A stretch of DNA of 64,000 bases, taken from Bradyrhizobium sp. OK095. GTDB lineage: Bacteria; Pseudomonadota; Alphaproteobacteria; Rhizobiales; Xanthobacteraceae. The stretch is taken from the NCBI RefSeq assembly GCF_900109945.1, contig NZ_FOBX01000003.1, forward strand, positions 62,001 through 126,000, given 5' to 3'. The notes below the pieces were generated by a model. It worked only from the letters and a program-made list of their open reading frames with translations. It had not been told where the DNA came from and made no database searches. Shown here in pieces: positions 8,734 to 17,657 of this stretch. Each line of letters starts with the position of its first letter. Positions within the stretch are counted from its first letter, which is position 1. A program made the position numbers and the translations under genes.

Positions 8734-9963
8734 CTATGACGGCGCTTGAGCAGCGTGTCCGACCGGAGCGCTCGTTCCTGAGATCGTAGATGTAGCGATC
8801 CATCGTGACACGGATGCGATGTCGTCGCCGTTTTCACGGTAGGCGCGAAGCTGGAATTCGGCCGAGCTGCCGCGTTCCACGATGATGCGGCAGTGCTCGA
8901 CCTCGGCGATGCAATTCAGTGCGGCCGCGTCCCCGGCGATGTCGTCGATCACGCGGGAGAGCAGCTCGGAGATCGTGACCGGCCCGTCCCTGGAGGCAAA
9001 GATGCAATCGGTGCCGTAGCGCTGCGCGCGCCATTTATTCTCCACGGCGATCGCGCGTTCGACGACGGTGACTTCTTTCGACAGATGAGGTCGCAGATAG
9101 AGGTGACGCGTCAAGCAGCGATAGAGCGAGGCAATCGCAACCGCGTCGTCGACCAAGGTGCAGGTGTCGGGTGCACGAAGCTCAAGCGTCGGGTGCTTCA
9201 TGGACGGGCGCATCGCCCACCAGATGTGGCTTTCATCGGGGATCACGCCGGAGCGCTGCAGCGCGCCGACATATTCGTCGTAGTCGTGCCGGTTCTCGAA
9301 CAGCTCGGGCATTCCGGTGCGCGGCAGCTCGGAATAAGCGGCCAGCCGGTAGCCCTTCAGGCCGGTCTTGTGCCCATTCCAAAAGGGGGAGGAGGCCGAC
9401 AGCGCGATGAATAGCGGCAGATGCGGCAGCATCGCCCGCATCACCGCCATGCGCTTCTCGGGATCGGGCAGCTGCACGTGCACATGCATGCCGCACATCA
9501 TGTTGCGGTGGCCGATGCTGCGCAGATCCTCGATCATTTCCTCGTAGCGCGGCTTCGGGCTTGGCTGCGACATGCGCCAGATTGCGGTCGGATGCGTGCC
9601 GCAGGCCATGATGACGAAGCCATATTGCGCGGCGACGTTGGCGACCTCGCGGCGGAGGAAGCGAAGCTCTTCGCGCGCGTCATTGACATCGACGTGAACA
9701 TTGGTGGCGACTTCGAGCTGGGATTGCAGCATCTCGCGCATGGCCTGACCGCCGGTCGACCAGTTCGCGGACTCGAACAGCGAGTTCGGCGTTTCGATCG
9801 CAACTTCGAAGGTTCGGCGATCGGCAAGGAAGTATTCCTCCTCGATGCCAAACGAATATTCCGCCGCCTTGCCGCCGCCGCCGGCCGAGCGAATGACGAG
9901 GTGCTGCTTGTCGTCGGAGGAATCGAGCCGCAGCAATTTCAAAACGTCTGAAGCAAATGTCAT
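8734..9963 (-). CDS. Carboxylate-amine ligase, GCS2 (YbdK) family
   Basis: 409 aa member of the glutamate-cysteine ligase type 2 family, ATP-grasp-like enzymes that join a carboxylate to an amine; E. coli YbdK has weak gamma-glutamylcysteine synthetase activity. Seen here are FGIEEEYFL near the N-terminus, the GTHPTAIW loop, MMCGMHVHVQLPD, and the LELRAPDTC segment, all typical. The reading frame extends upstream but overlaps the preceding gene; the ATG at 9963 (MTFASDVLK), 17 nt after the amidotransferase stop, is the sensible start. Paired with a class II amidotransferase it suggests gamma-glutamyl chemistry, but the substrate is unknown. Confidence 0.88.
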   Translation of the reverse strand: MTFASDVLKLLRLDSSDDKQHLVIRSAGGGGKAAEYSFGIEEEYFLADRRTFEVAIETPNSLFESANWSTGGQAMREMLQSQLEVATNVHVDVNDAREELRFLRREVANVAAQYGFVIMACGTHPTAIWRMSQPSPKPRYEEMIEDLRSIGHRNMMCGMHVHVQLPDPEKRMAVMRAMLPHLPLFIALSASSPFWNGHKTGLKGYRLAAYSELPRTGMPELFENRHDYDEYVGALQRSGVIPDESHIWWAMRPSMKHPTLELRAPDTCTLVDDAVAIASLYRCLTRHLYLRPHLSKEVTVVERAIAVENKWRAQRYGTDCIFASRDGPVTISELLSRVIDDIAGDAAALNCIAEVEHCRIIVERGSSAEFQLRAYRENGDDIASVSRWIATSTISGTSAPVGHAAQAPS

Positions 9964-9980
9964 GAGCCACCCGGCAGTGG

Positions 9981-10811
9981 TTACCTGCGGGCAATAATCC
10001 TTCGGGTCGGGGCCGGTTCCGCTTCGGACCCAGCGGAAATCGCAAGATCGAACGGAACCATTTTCACGCTGTCGGACGCGCGTGCGATCAGCGCGTGATT
10101 CGCCGGCACTTCCGTCCAGCCGGACTCCTTGTCGAACGGTTCGGACACGACCACGACGTGGCCGCCGCCAGCCTCTCGGTAGTAGAGCGTGTTGGCGGCA
10201 TCGTTGATCGCAACGCGAAACGCGTAGAGATCCCGGCCGTTGGCGATCGCGCTGGTGAAGCGCAGCCGTTCGCGATGCTCGCCTTCGTTGACGAGGCCGA
10301 CCAGCGATTGCAGCACGGCTTGCGTTGCGCCGAGCGGGTCGCTGTCGAGCCCGGCGCCCATCATGGCGAGGAACACGGCTTCCGAGTCGGTCGTGCCCAG
10401 CCGCGAGGGATAATAGGCATCGGGGATCAGCGCCTCGACCTTGCGGCGCAGGCGATTCCAGCTGCCGACAAAACCGTTGTGCATGAACATCCACTGGCCG
10501 CAGGCGAAGGGATGGCAATTCTGCCGCGTCACCGCCGTGCCGGTGGCGGCGCGCACATGCGCGAAGAACAGATGCGAGCGCAGATGCCGGCAGAGGTAGC
10601 GCAGATTCTCATCCGACCAGGCCGGGCGCGTTTCGCGGTAGAGACCTGGCTCCGGATGCCCGCCATACCAGCCGAGGCCAAAGCCGTCGCCGTTCGAGCC
10701 GGCGGTGGACTGAAGCGAGCGGATGCTCTGCGCGATCAGCGAATGCTCGGGCTCGGTGACGTAAGGTTCGAACGAGGTGGTCTCGCCCCGATATGCGATC
10801 CAGCGGCACAT
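9981..10811 (-). CDS. Class II glutamine amidotransferase
   Basis: 276 aa Ntn-type amidotransferase of the YafJ/EgtC kind. It starts MCRWIAYRG, so Cys2 becomes the N-terminal nucleophile after Met removal. SNGDGFGLGWYG, FAHVRAATG, NCHPF and the MHNGFVG loop are the usual glutaminase motifs. A synthetase domain is absent. EgtC of ergothioneine synthesis is a gamma-glutamyl hydrolase of this fold and EgtA is a glutamate-cysteine ligase, so the pairing with the next gene is suggestive, but no EgtB or EgtD homologue is in the window. Its start faces nhaA across 202 nt. Confidence 0.88.
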   Translation of the reverse strand: MCRWIAYRGETTSFEPYVTEPEHSLIAQSIRSLQSTAGSNGDGFGLGWYGGHPEPGLYRETRPAWSDENLRYLCRHLRSHLFFAHVRAATGTAVTRQNCHPFACGQWMFMHNGFVGSWNRLRRKVEALIPDAYYPSRLGTTDSEAVFLAMMGAGLDSDPLGATQAVLQSLVGLVNEGEHRERLRFTSAIANGRDLYAFRVAINDAANTLYYREAGGGHVVVVSEPFDKESGWTEVPANHALIARASDSVKMVPFDLAISAGSEAEPAPTRRIIARR

Positions 10812-11013
10812 GAGGTTCCCTGCGGCAAAGTGTCGTGAGGTGCACCAACGATCCTCACCATGGCAGGGTTCCAGCCATTTGCTTGAAGCAGTTGCGCGCG
10901 GAGCGGGGTTGTCTTGATCCCGTCACCGTGTAGAACAGCGTTCGGGTGCTCGCTGCATTGGTGCAGCGTCAGGTCGAGCGATGGTCGGGCCGCCACGCGG
11001 AAAGCGTGCACCC

Positions 11014-12249
11014 ATGAATGATCAGCGGCCGGGCAGGGACCTGTCCAAAACCAAACCTCTCGTCGCGCGAGCGCTTACCACGCTCCAGCAGTTTCTGCAT
11101 GTCGAGGCCGTCAGCGGCGTCGTGCTCCTTGTGGCCGCGGCCGCGGCATTGCTCTGGGCCAATTCGCCTCTCGCCCATTCTTATCACGATGTCTGGAACC
11201 TGCCGATCCCGCTTCGTCTCGGCGAGTTCATCTTCGTCAAATCCCTGCATTTCTGGATCAACGACGGGCTGATGACGGTGTTCTTCCTCGTCGTCGGCAT
11301 GGAGATCCGCCGCGAGATTCACGAGGGCGCGCTCAGCAGGTTCGATCAGGCGATACTGCCGGTGCTGGCGGCATGCGGCGGCGTGATCGTTCCCGCGCTG
11401 ATCTATTTGAGCCTCAACGCCGCTGCGGGGCGTGACCAGGGCTGGGCCATACCAACCGCGACCGACATCGCTTTCGCCGTCGGCGTGCTCGCATTGCTTG
11501 GAAGATCGATCCCGACCAACGTCCGCATCTTTTTGCTGGCACTCGCTATCATCGACGACATCATCGCGGTGCTCATCATTGCCTTGTTCTACAGCAGCGG
11601 GCTGGATTCCGGCGGCTTCGTCGTCGCATCGCTCGGCATCTTGGTGGTGCTCGGGTTTCAATGGATCGGGTTAGGCTCGGCGTGGGCCTATGTCGTGCCG
11701 GCCGCCATCGTCTGGGCGGGACTCCTGAGGGCCGGCATACATCCGACGCTGGCCGGCGTCGTGCTCGGTCTGATCACGCCGGTACGGTCGGCGCGCCGCG
11801 AGATCGAGCCGCCCGTCACACGCGTTCAGACCGCGTTGCACCCCTGGGTCGCCTACGCCATCATGCCGCTGTTCGCGCTGGCGAATGCCGGCGTCAATTT
11901 CACCGGTACGAGGCTCGCGGACGGCGCGCAATTCGTGACCTTCGGCATCGCGCTGGCGCTATGCGCGGGAAAGCCGGTCGGCGTGATCGGAGCGACCTGG
12001 CTTGCGGTGCGCACCGGCTGGTGCCGGTTGGCGCCCGGCGTGTCGTGGGCGGGTGTCTGCCTCATCGGGCTACTCGCCGGTATCGGCTTCACCATGTCGA
12101 TCTTCATCGCCATGCTCGCGTTTACCGACGACAAATTGCTGGATGCAGCCAAGCTCGGCGTACTGTTCGGCTCGCTGATCTCCGTGACGCTTGGGCTCGG
12201 CTGGGGCGCGAAATACGCCCAACGACTGAAGCGGGAGACCGACAGCTAA
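11014..12249 (+). CDS. nhaA: Na+/H+ antiporter NhaA
   Basis: Inner-membrane antiporter exchanging Na+ for H+ for sodium and pH tolerance. About twelve hydrophobic helices are visible. The ion site Asp pair is in [10 protein letters not shown] and the conserved Thr-Asp of the unwound helix in [16 protein letters not shown]. The 411 aa length is normal. The ATG at 11014 (MNDQRPG) gives an N-terminus like other alphaproteobacterial NhaA; an ATG at 10981 would add eleven residues. Its stop overlaps the stop of the convergent redoxin gene by 4 nt. Confidence 0.95.
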   Translation: MNDQRPGRDLSKTKPLVARALTTLQQFLHVEAVSGVVLLVAAAAALLWANSPLAHSYHDVWNLPIPLRLGEFIFVKSLHFWINDGLMTVFFLVVGMEIRREIHEGALSRFDQAILPVLAACGGVIVPALIYLSLNAAAGRDQGWAIPTATDIAFAVGVLALLGRSIPTNVRIFLLALAIIDDIIAVLIIALFYSSGLDSGGFVVASLGILVVLGFQWIGLGSAWAYVVPAAIVWAGLLRAGIHPTLAGVVLGLITPVRSARREIEPPVTRVQTALHPWVAYAIMPLFALANAGVNFTGTRLADGAQFVTFGIALALCAGKPVGVIGATWLAVRTGWCRLAPGVSWAGVCLIGLLAGIGFTMSIFIAMLAFTDDKLLDAAKLGVLFGSLISVTLGLGWGAKYAQRLKRETDS

Positions 12250-12842
12250 TCCTGTTCACCGAGCGTTTCGACGTAGGCCTTGCCGTAGGGATAAAAATGC
12301 TCCTTGCGGCCCTGATCCCAGAGCGCCTTCAGGCCGGGCGCCGTGATGTCCCAATCGGGACGACACATCATGCTGACGGCGCGGAGATCCTGGCGAAGCT
12401 CTTCGATGGTCGGGCGTCCGAAGAACCAGTAGCCGTTGTAGATCTTGTGAATGCGGAGGCGGGGCTCCAGCACGACCACGTGCGGGATCATCGGATTGTG
12501 GAGGGGATCGGTGTATTCGGCGATGTCGAGATCCTTCTGAACGATCCGCCTGGAATCCGAGAGGAACGGCCAGTGCGCACCGACGCCGCTGCGATATTCG
12601 TTGGTCTGGGTGATGTTGTCGGTGGTCACGGTGACCAGGCGGCAATAGCCGACCTCCATCTCGCGATGGAGCTGAACCAGCCCTTCAGCCTGGCGGCGAT
12701 CCTTCGGACAGAAACCGCCGCGGCCGAGGACGACGATCATGGGATCGCCACCTTGCAGCTCGGAGAGTTTTCGATGCTTGCCGGTGTGGTCGCTGAGTTC
12801 GTAATCCGGGAAGGTTGCTCCCGGCATCATGTCAGTTCGCAT
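12246..12842 (-). CDS. Peroxiredoxin-like redoxin (AhpC/TSA fold), one cysteine
   Basis: 198 aa thioredoxin-fold protein. The N-terminus, [15 protein letters not shown], is typical of peroxiredoxins, and the active-site loop is [12 protein letters not shown]. In related Prx-like proteins this loop usually reads CPYC; here the second cysteine is replaced, so it is a one-Cys version. A strong GGGAGAG ribosome site precedes the ATG at 12842. Other Cys residues (in VGYCRL and SMMCRP) could act as resolving residues, which is a guess. It lies just downstream of the MOSC/reductase fusion on the same strand. Confidence 0.8.
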   Translation of the reverse strand: MRTDMMPGATFPDYELSDHTGKHRKLSELQGGDPMIVVLGRGGFCPKDRRQAEGLVQLHREMEVGYCRLVTVTTDNITQTNEYRSGVGAHWPFLSDSRRIVQKDLDIAEYTDPLHNPMIPHVVVLEPRLRIHKIYNGYWFFGRPTIEELRQDLRAVSMMCRPDWDITAPGLKALWDQGRKEHFYPYGKAYVETLGEQD

Positions 12843-12858
12843 GAAGCTCTCCCAAGTC

Positions 12859-12903
12859 TTAGAAATGGATGTTTTAGAAATCTATGTCCTAGAGATCGAT
12901 GAC
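12859..12903. repeat. Three tandem 15-bp units over the end of the MOSC fusion gene
   Basis: Three adjacent imperfect 15-bp units at 12859-12873, 12874-12888 and 12889-12903, each with the core TAGA(A/G)AT. Read on the minus strand, the last unit encodes the final residues VIDL and stop of the fusion protein; the two extra copies each repeat a degenerate version of this ending, including a stop codon. Confidence 0.75.
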
Positions 12904-14634
12904 GATATCACCCTGCGGCCGCGCGCAGCAGATCAGGACATTGCCGTCTGCTGGCGGGTCGAGCGGATCCGGGGTGTAGCTGACGTCTCCGGCCACGAGC
13001 CCGCTCTCGCAATTGTGGCAGACACCCGTCCGGCATGACCAGCGCACGGGGACGTCGCACGCCTCAGCCAGCTCGAGCAGGCTGGCATAGGATGGCGCCC
13101 AGCAGACATTGAGGCCGCTGCGGGCGAACGACACCATCGGCCCCGGCCCGGGTGCGCCGACCGGCATATGTGCTGCGACCTTCGGTGCGGCGGCGATGCC
13201 TGGCGTCAGCGAGGGCTTGCTGCCGAACAGCTCGGTGTGGATGCGGTCGGGCGCAACGCCCAGCGCGGCGAGGCCGACCGAGAGATCGCTCATGAAAGCG
13301 CCCGGTCCGCAGAGATAGAAGTCGCCGTCGCGCGGCAAATTGAGCGTCTGGAGCAGGCGCTGGTCCAGATGTCCGGCGCTGTCGAAATCCGCCCCCAGGC
13401 GATCGGCCGGATCGGGTGCGCTGAAGCAGACATGGCTGTGATGGCGAGCGAGCCCGGCCAACAGCCCGCGCACTTCAGCGGCGAACGGATGTTCGCGGCC
13501 GTTGCGGGTGCCGTGCAGCCACCAGACGTCTTGCGGCGATCCTTCCGAGGCGAGCGCGTGCAGCATGGCGAGTACCGGCGTCACGCCGATGCCGGCACTC
13601 AGCAGGACGACGGGGCGCGTATCCTGCCGGAGCGCAAAGCTGCCGCGCGGCGCACCGAGTTGCACGATGTCGCCGGTTCGGAGCTCGTCGGCGACATATC
13701 CGCTGGCCGCGCCGTGCGCTTCCCGCTTAATGCTGATGCGATAGGATGCGGCGTCAGTGCGGCGCGACAGCGAATAGCTGCGTGTCATCGCGGAAGGCCC
13801 GAGGCGCACGACGACGAACTGGCCGGGCAGGGCGGTGGCGCCGGGCTGTCCGTCCGCGGGTTCGAGGATCAGCGACGTCACATTGCCGCTTTCGGCGACC
13901 TTGCGCGAGACGCGGAACGGCCGGAAGCCTCGCCAGGCCGGAGGCGGGCTTGCAGCCGGCCCGAGCCCGGCATTTCCTGTGGCCGGATTGTCTTTCTGCT
14001 CGAGCAGCGCCGCGAAGGAACGACGCCAGCCTCGGCTCAGCGCCGGAATTTTCAGCGCGCGCTCCAGCTGGTCGCGCGGGTGAGGAGACAGATAGAGCAG
14101 CGCGTTGATCTCGGACACGCTCATGCGTTCAGGGCCATCCGCGACCTGCGTGATCTCGTCGCCGGCCTCGACGTCGCCTTCCTCGATGACGCGAAGATAG
14201 AAGCCGGGCCGGCCGTGCTTGACCAGCAGCGCGGCCATGTCAGGCTCGTCCATGCGAATGCCGAGCCGGTAGCAGGTGACGCGCGGCTGCGTCACCTCGA
14301 ACAGGGCGGAGCCGATCTTGTAGCGGTCGCCGATGCAGACCTCGGCGTCGGCGAGGCCCTCGACGGTGAAATTCTCGCCGAATTGACCATGGACGAGGTT
14401 CGATCGTCCGAGATGCTTCTGCCAGTAGCGATAGGACTCGTCCTGATAGACGTACACCGCGCGCTGTTCGCCGCCGTGACCGGCAGTGTCGCCCTGGCCG
14501 TCGCCGTCGATGTTGAGCCGGCGCACCCTGCGCGGGCCTGTGACAGGCGCCTTCCAGATGCCGGTATGGACGGTCCGGCCTTGCCAGGCGACGTCGCGCG
14601 GCAAGCCGACATTGAGAGAGAGCAGATGGGCCAT
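12889..14634 (-). CDS. MOSC domain fused to ferredoxin-type flavin reductase
   Basis: 581 aa three-part protein. Residues about 1-220 are a YiiM-like MOSC domain (GDTAGHGG, GENFTVEG, and VTCYRLGIR with the cofactor-linked Cys). Residues about 245-470 are a ferredoxin reductase unit: RSYSLS for flavin, GIGVTPVLAML and CGPGAFM for the nicotinamide. The C-terminal 90 residues are a plant-type 2Fe-2S ferredoxin, SCRTGVCHNC plus a later CC. It likely passes electrons from NAD(P)H through flavin and 2Fe-2S to or through a molybdenum site, perhaps reducing N-hydroxylated compounds as YiiM does. The ATG at 14634 starts exactly at the MOSC domain; an upstream ATG (14694) adds 20 unlike residues. Confidence 0.88.
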   Translation of the reverse strand: MAHLLSLNVGLPRDVAWQGRTVHTGIWKAPVTGPRRVRRLNIDGDGQGDTAGHGGEQRAVYVYQDESYRYWQKHLGRSNLVHGQFGENFTVEGLADAEVCIGDRYKIGSALFEVTQPRVTCYRLGIRMDEPDMAALLVKHGRPGFYLRVIEEGDVEAGDEITQVADGPERMSVSEINALLYLSPHPRDQLERALKIPALSRGWRRSFAALLEQKDNPATGNAGLGPAASPPPAWRGFRPFRVSRKVAESGNVTSLILEPADGQPGATALPGQFVVVRLGPSAMTRSYSLSRRTDAASYRISIKREAHGAASGYVADELRTGDIVQLGAPRGSFALRQDTRPVVLLSAGIGVTPVLAMLHALASEGSPQDVWWLHGTRNGREHPFAAEVRGLLAGLARHHSHVCFSAPDPADRLGADFDSAGHLDQRLLQTLNLPRDGDFYLCGPGAFMSDLSVGLAALGVAPDRIHTELFGSKPSLTPGIAAAPKVAAHMPVGAPGPGPMVSFARSGLNVCWAPSYASLLELAEACDVPVRWSCRTGVCHNCESGLVAGDVSYTPDPLDPPADGNVLICCARPQGDIVIDL

Positions 14635-14805
14635 CACAGTTTCCCGGTCCTGAGTGCGCCCCGGCCTCACGGGGCGCCGCATGTCAATCTGCATCCAAAC
14701 CGGATTGTTGGCCCGTTAGGCTTTGTTAGACGTTGCTAGAGGGCCTTGCCGCCGGCGGTTTGCGCGCCGATTTAAGGAGCAGAAACCGCAAAGTGGGAGG
14801 TTGAG

Positions 14806-15186
14806 ATGGATGACCAAACCAAGCTGGCGGCGCTCCAGCGCCATTGGGACGCGTCAGACGCGAACGATTTCGAGGCCGAGCATGACATCTATCGCGAGGA
14901 TGCCGTGCTCGACTATCCGCAATCCGGCGAGCGTATCCATGGCCGCAGGACCATCCAGGAAAGCCGCTTCGTGCAGCCGAACAAGAAACGCTTCACGGTT
15001 CGGCGCATCGTCGGCGGCGGCGATCTCTGGGTGAGCGAATTCGTGCTGACCTATGACGACGTGCCGTCCTATGTCGTCAGCATCATGGAATTCCGCGACG
15101 GGTTGGTGGCGCACGAAACGCAATATTTCGGCGACCGGTTCGATCCGTCGCCGTCGCGGGCGCATCTGGTCGAGCTTGTGGCGTAA
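14806..15186 (+). CDS. NTF2/SnoaL-like protein
   Basis: 126 aa single-domain cone-shaped NTF2-like protein. The order of helices and strands (ALQRHWDASDANDF, DAVLDYPQSGERIHG, VSIMEFRDGLVAHETQYF) matches the nuclear transport factor 2 / SnoaL-like superfamily, whose members are small-molecule binders, isomerases or accessory domains. A good GGGAGGT ribosome site lies before the ATG. It is divergent from the MOSC fusion gene and could share a promoter region with it. No catalytic assignment is possible. Confidence 0.82.
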   Translation: MDDQTKLAALQRHWDASDANDFEAEHDIYREDAVLDYPQSGERIHGRRTIQESRFVQPNKKRFTVRRIVGGGDLWVSEFVLTYDDVPSYVVSIMEFRDGLVAHETQYFGDRFDPSPSRAHLVELVA

Positions 15187-15568
15187 GGCGCGTTCCGTCG
15201 CAATGACGATGCGCGCGGGGGGGAGTCCTGTAGCCCGCATGAGCGAAGCGAGATGCGGGGCCGCTGTCCCGGATATCGCTTCGCTCATCCGGGCTACGAA
15301 GCTGCAGCAACACGGAACCCGATGCGGCGGCTGGTCGCAGGCTCGTTGCCTTGATTCCGGCTCATCGATCTTTATGTCTGGGAGGAACAAGAATCCGGGC
15401 CCCTCTGGCGAGGACGCTGACAATGTCGGCAAAACCTCGCGATGTCGGATGACCTGTCCCGCGCGAATGCGATGGATCGGCCGATCGTCGGGCTTTCTCG
15501 AGTTCCTTCCGACCCAATCGTCCCCATCGCAGCTCCGTGCGGCCATTTCGCCAGCTAAGGGAGCAACG
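15187..15568. other. Non-coding stretch holding a dispersed repeat
   Basis: About 380 nt without a supported gene between the NTF2-like and TerB-like genes. It contains the 68-nt palindrome at 15230-15297. The longer open frame running through it has no ribosome site until the TerB start, whose AGGGAG at 15558-15563 marks the real gene. Nothing else recognisable was seen. Confidence 0.55.
15230..15297. repeat. Palindromic intergenic repeat
   Basis: Outer arms GTAGCCCG and CGGGCTAC with inner arms ATGAGCGAAGCGA and TCGCTTCGCTCAT form a long imperfect hairpin of 68 nt. The design (translatable arms around a GC-rich loop) is that of a dispersed bacterial interspersed repeat; I associate it with Bradyrhizobium and relatives from memory. 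Confidence 0.8.
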
Positions 15569-16030
15569 ATGTCTGACGCCAAATACTCAAATCCGATCGA
15601 GATCGAGATCACCGAGCCGTCCCGCCTGAACGAGCAGGCCGCGGTGGCGCTGGTCATTGCCGGCGCGCTCGTTGCGGTCGCCGACCGCCACGTGTCGCCG
15701 GTCGAGCGCGACGAGGTGATCCGCTTCATCAGGGATCGTGGATTGGCGCCGCACATCAGCGACGAACGGTTGTTTGCGATGTTCGACGAGCTGGCGGAAC
15801 GATTGGAAGAGCCGGACTTTGCCAATGTGGTGATCGACACGCTACGGCCGGTCGCGAACATGCCGCTCTCGTCGCATCTGATCGAGCTGTCGGAGCGCGT
15901 TGCGGCTGCTGACGAGGACGTGCATCCCCATGAGGTGCAGGCGATCAAGCTGCTGCGCCTGCTGACGCTGGTGTTGCCGCGGGCAAAGCAGGTCGGGCCG
16001 GGTGCGGTGAACACCGCCCCCAAGGAGTGA
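15569..16030 (+). CDS. TerB-like tellurite resistance protein
   Basis: 153 aa, mostly helical and acidic, with the TerB-type layout: a first helical half with LVAVADRHVSPVERDEVIRFI and a second with AAADEDVHPHEVQAIKLL, each carrying acidic residues that in TerB proteins bind metal ions. TerB domains occur in tellurite and metal-stress systems and are thought to link them to membranes. AGGGAG lies 5 nt before the ATG. It is the first of four same-strand genes (to 17648), the third of which is a TerC-family membrane protein. Confidence 0.75.
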   Translation: MSDAKYSNPIEIEITEPSRLNEQAAVALVIAGALVAVADRHVSPVERDEVIRFIRDRGLAPHISDERLFAMFDELAERLEEPDFANVVIDTLRPVANMPLSSHLIELSERVAAADEDVHPHEVQAIKLLRLLTLVLPRAKQVGPGAVNTAPKE

Positions 16031-16032
16031 GC

Positions 16033-16386
16033 ATGAGCGCGGCATCGGACGAGCGGACGACGAGTACCGAGGGCACCAATGGCCAGGTGGCCGGCGGTGA
16101 CCCGCGCCTCGACAAGCTCGTCCATCGCCTGCCGCCACGCGTCGGTGGCACCGTCTCCTATCTGCTCAAGCCGTCCAGCCGCTGGGTGAGGATTCCCTCG
16201 GGGGCGCTGCTCGTCGTCGGCGGCGTGCTCTCCTTTCTGCCGGTGCTCGGCATCTGGATGCTGCCGCTCGGCCTCGCGCTGCTCGCCGAGGACGTGCCCG
16301 CGCTGCGCTCCTCCCGTTCAAAGGTCTTCGACTGGATCGAACGCAAGAAGCCACATTGGCTTGATCCCTCCGCACCGAAAAAATGA
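16033..16386 (+). CDS. Small two-helix membrane protein of the TerB/TerC group
   Basis: 117 aa protein with a soluble N-terminus and one hydrophobic hairpin (SGALLVVGGVLSFLPVLG then IWMLPLGLALLAEDVP), followed by a basic, tryptophan-containing tail. AAGGAG sits 5 nt before the ATG at 16033; an overlapping GTG at 16027 is less likely. It starts 2 nt after the TerB-like gene and ends 6 nt before the TerC-like gene, so the three are almost certainly cotranscribed. Its function is unknown; from context it may be a membrane partner of TerC. Confidence 0.72.
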   Translation: MSAASDERTTSTEGTNGQVAGGDPRLDKLVHRLPPRVGGTVSYLLKPSSRWVRIPSGALLVVGGVLSFLPVLGIWMLPLGLALLAEDVPALRSSRSKVFDWIERKKPHWLDPSAPKK

Positions 16387-16392
16387 TCAATC

Positions 16393-17028
16393 ATGACCGA
16401 ATTCATCACCGCTGAGGCGCTGAGCGCGCTGCTTCAGGTTGTCCTGATCGACCTCGTGCTCGCCGGCGACAATGCCGTCGTCATTGGGCTCGCCGCCGCG
16501 GGTCTTCCGGCCGAGCAGCGCCGGCGCGCCATCGTCGTCGGCATCGTCGCGGCCACCGCATTGCGCATCGTCTTTGCCGGCGTCGCGACCCAGCTTTTGC
16601 AGGTGATCGGCCTCCTGCTCGCCGGCGGCGTGCTGCTGCTCTGGGTGTGCTGGAAGATGTGGCGCGAGCTGCGCGAGCAGGCCGCGCGCACAGAGCTTGC
16701 GTTCAGCCATGGCAGCGGCGGAGGCGCTGCTCCTGCGTCGCGAAAAACCTTCGGTCAGGCCGCGGCACAGATCGTCGCTGCCGACGTCTCGATGTCGCTG
16801 GACAACGTGCTCGCGGTCGCGGGCGCCGCGCGCGAGCATCCCTACATCCTCGCCTTCGGCCTGCTACTGTCGGTCGCGCTGATGGGCGTTGCCGCCGATC
16901 TGCTCGGCCGCGTGCTCCAGAAGCAGCGCTGGATCGCCTATGTCGGTCTTGCCATCATCATTTACGTCGCCTTCGAGATGATCTATCGCGGCTCGCTCGA
17001 GCTAGCGCCTGTCATCGCGAGTCTCTGA
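16393..17028 (+). CDS. TerC/YjbE-family integral membrane metal transporter
   Basis: 211 aa with about six to seven transmembrane helices. Both halves carry the family's Asp/Asn signature in a membrane helix: LIDLVLAGDNAVVIGLA near residue 20 and DVSMSLDNVLAVAGAA near residue 135, the inverted-repeat pattern of TerC proteins. Several TerC-family members are manganese exporters that metallate secreted or membrane enzymes; whether this one moves manganese is inference. The central His/Gly-rich loop (residues about 105-120) is probably cytoplasmic. Confidence 0.87.
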   Translation: MTEFITAEALSALLQVVLIDLVLAGDNAVVIGLAAAGLPAEQRRRAIVVGIVAATALRIVFAGVATQLLQVIGLLLAGGVLLLWVCWKMWRELREQAARTELAFSHGSGGGAAPASRKTFGQAAAQIVAADVSMSLDNVLAVAGAAREHPYILAFGLLLSVALMGVAADLLGRVLQKQRWIAYVGLAIIIYVAFEMIYRGSLELAPVIASL

Positions 17029-17063
17029 GGCGACAATTCTTATCTGCAAATCCGGAGTGATCC

Positions 17064-17648
17064 ATGATGTCTGAACCCAAAGCACCTTCGGCGCACTCCG
17101 TGCCGCGGCCGAAAATCGGCCCGTTTGCCCAGCTGATCTTTGGCTCGCGCTGGCTGCAAGTGCCGCTCTATGTCGGCCTCATCGTCGCACAAGGCGTCTA
17201 CGTGCTGCTGTTCCTCAAGGAGCTCTGGCACCTGGTCGCGCACTCGTTCGACGCCAGCGAGCAGCAGATCATGCTGGTCGTGCTCGGGCTGATCGACGTC
17301 GTCATGATCTCGAACCTGCTGGTGATGGTGATCGTCGGCGGCTACGAGACGTTCGTCTCCCGGCTGAACCTGAACGGCCATCCGGACGAGCCGGAATGGC
17401 TCAGTCACGTCAACGCCAGCGTGCTCAAGATCAAGCTGGCGATGGCGATCATCGGCATCTCCTCGATCTCGCTGCTGCGGACCTTCATCGAGGCCGGCAA
17501 TCTCGGCACCGCGCGCAGCAATTTCACCGAGAGCGGCGTGATGTGGCAGGTCCTGATCCACCTGACCTTCATCATCTCCGCGATCGGCATCGCCTGGGTC
17601 GACCGCATCAGCGAGAGCGGCCACCGCAAGGAAGCCCGTCACGGTTGA
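17064..17648 (+). CDS. UPF0114 (YqhA-like) inner-membrane protein
   Basis: 194 aa protein with three to four transmembrane segments. Family hallmarks are the N-terminal [15 protein letters not shown], the central [20 protein letters not shown], the YETFVSR loop and [18 protein letters not shown]0114 is conserved across Proteobacteria with no firm function. It follows the TerC-like gene by 35 nt with its own GGAGTG ribosome site and is the last gene of this row; the next gene is convergent. Confidence 0.88.
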   Translation: MMSEPKAPSAHSVPRPKIGPFAQLIFGSRWLQVPLYVGLIVAQGVYVLLFLKELWHLVAHSFDASEQQIMLVVLGLIDVVMISNLLVMVIVGGYETFVSRLNLNGHPDEPEWLSHVNASVLKIKLAMAIIGISSISLLRTFIEAGNLGTARSNFTESGVMWQVLIHLTFIISAIGIAWVDRISESGHRKEARHG

Positions 17649-17657
17649 AAACGGCGC

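Noticed and set aside
9964..10518. Upstream extension of the GCS2-type ligase frame
   Set aside because: It overlaps the amidotransferase in another frame and has no family sequence before MTFASD.
8486..10811. Ergothioneine biosynthesis cluster
   Set aside because: Only EgtA/EgtC-like folds are present; EgtB and EgtD are absent from the window.
13168..14739. 523-codon open frame antisense to the MOSC fusion
   Set aside because: No recognisable protein pattern, opposite a three-domain enzyme.
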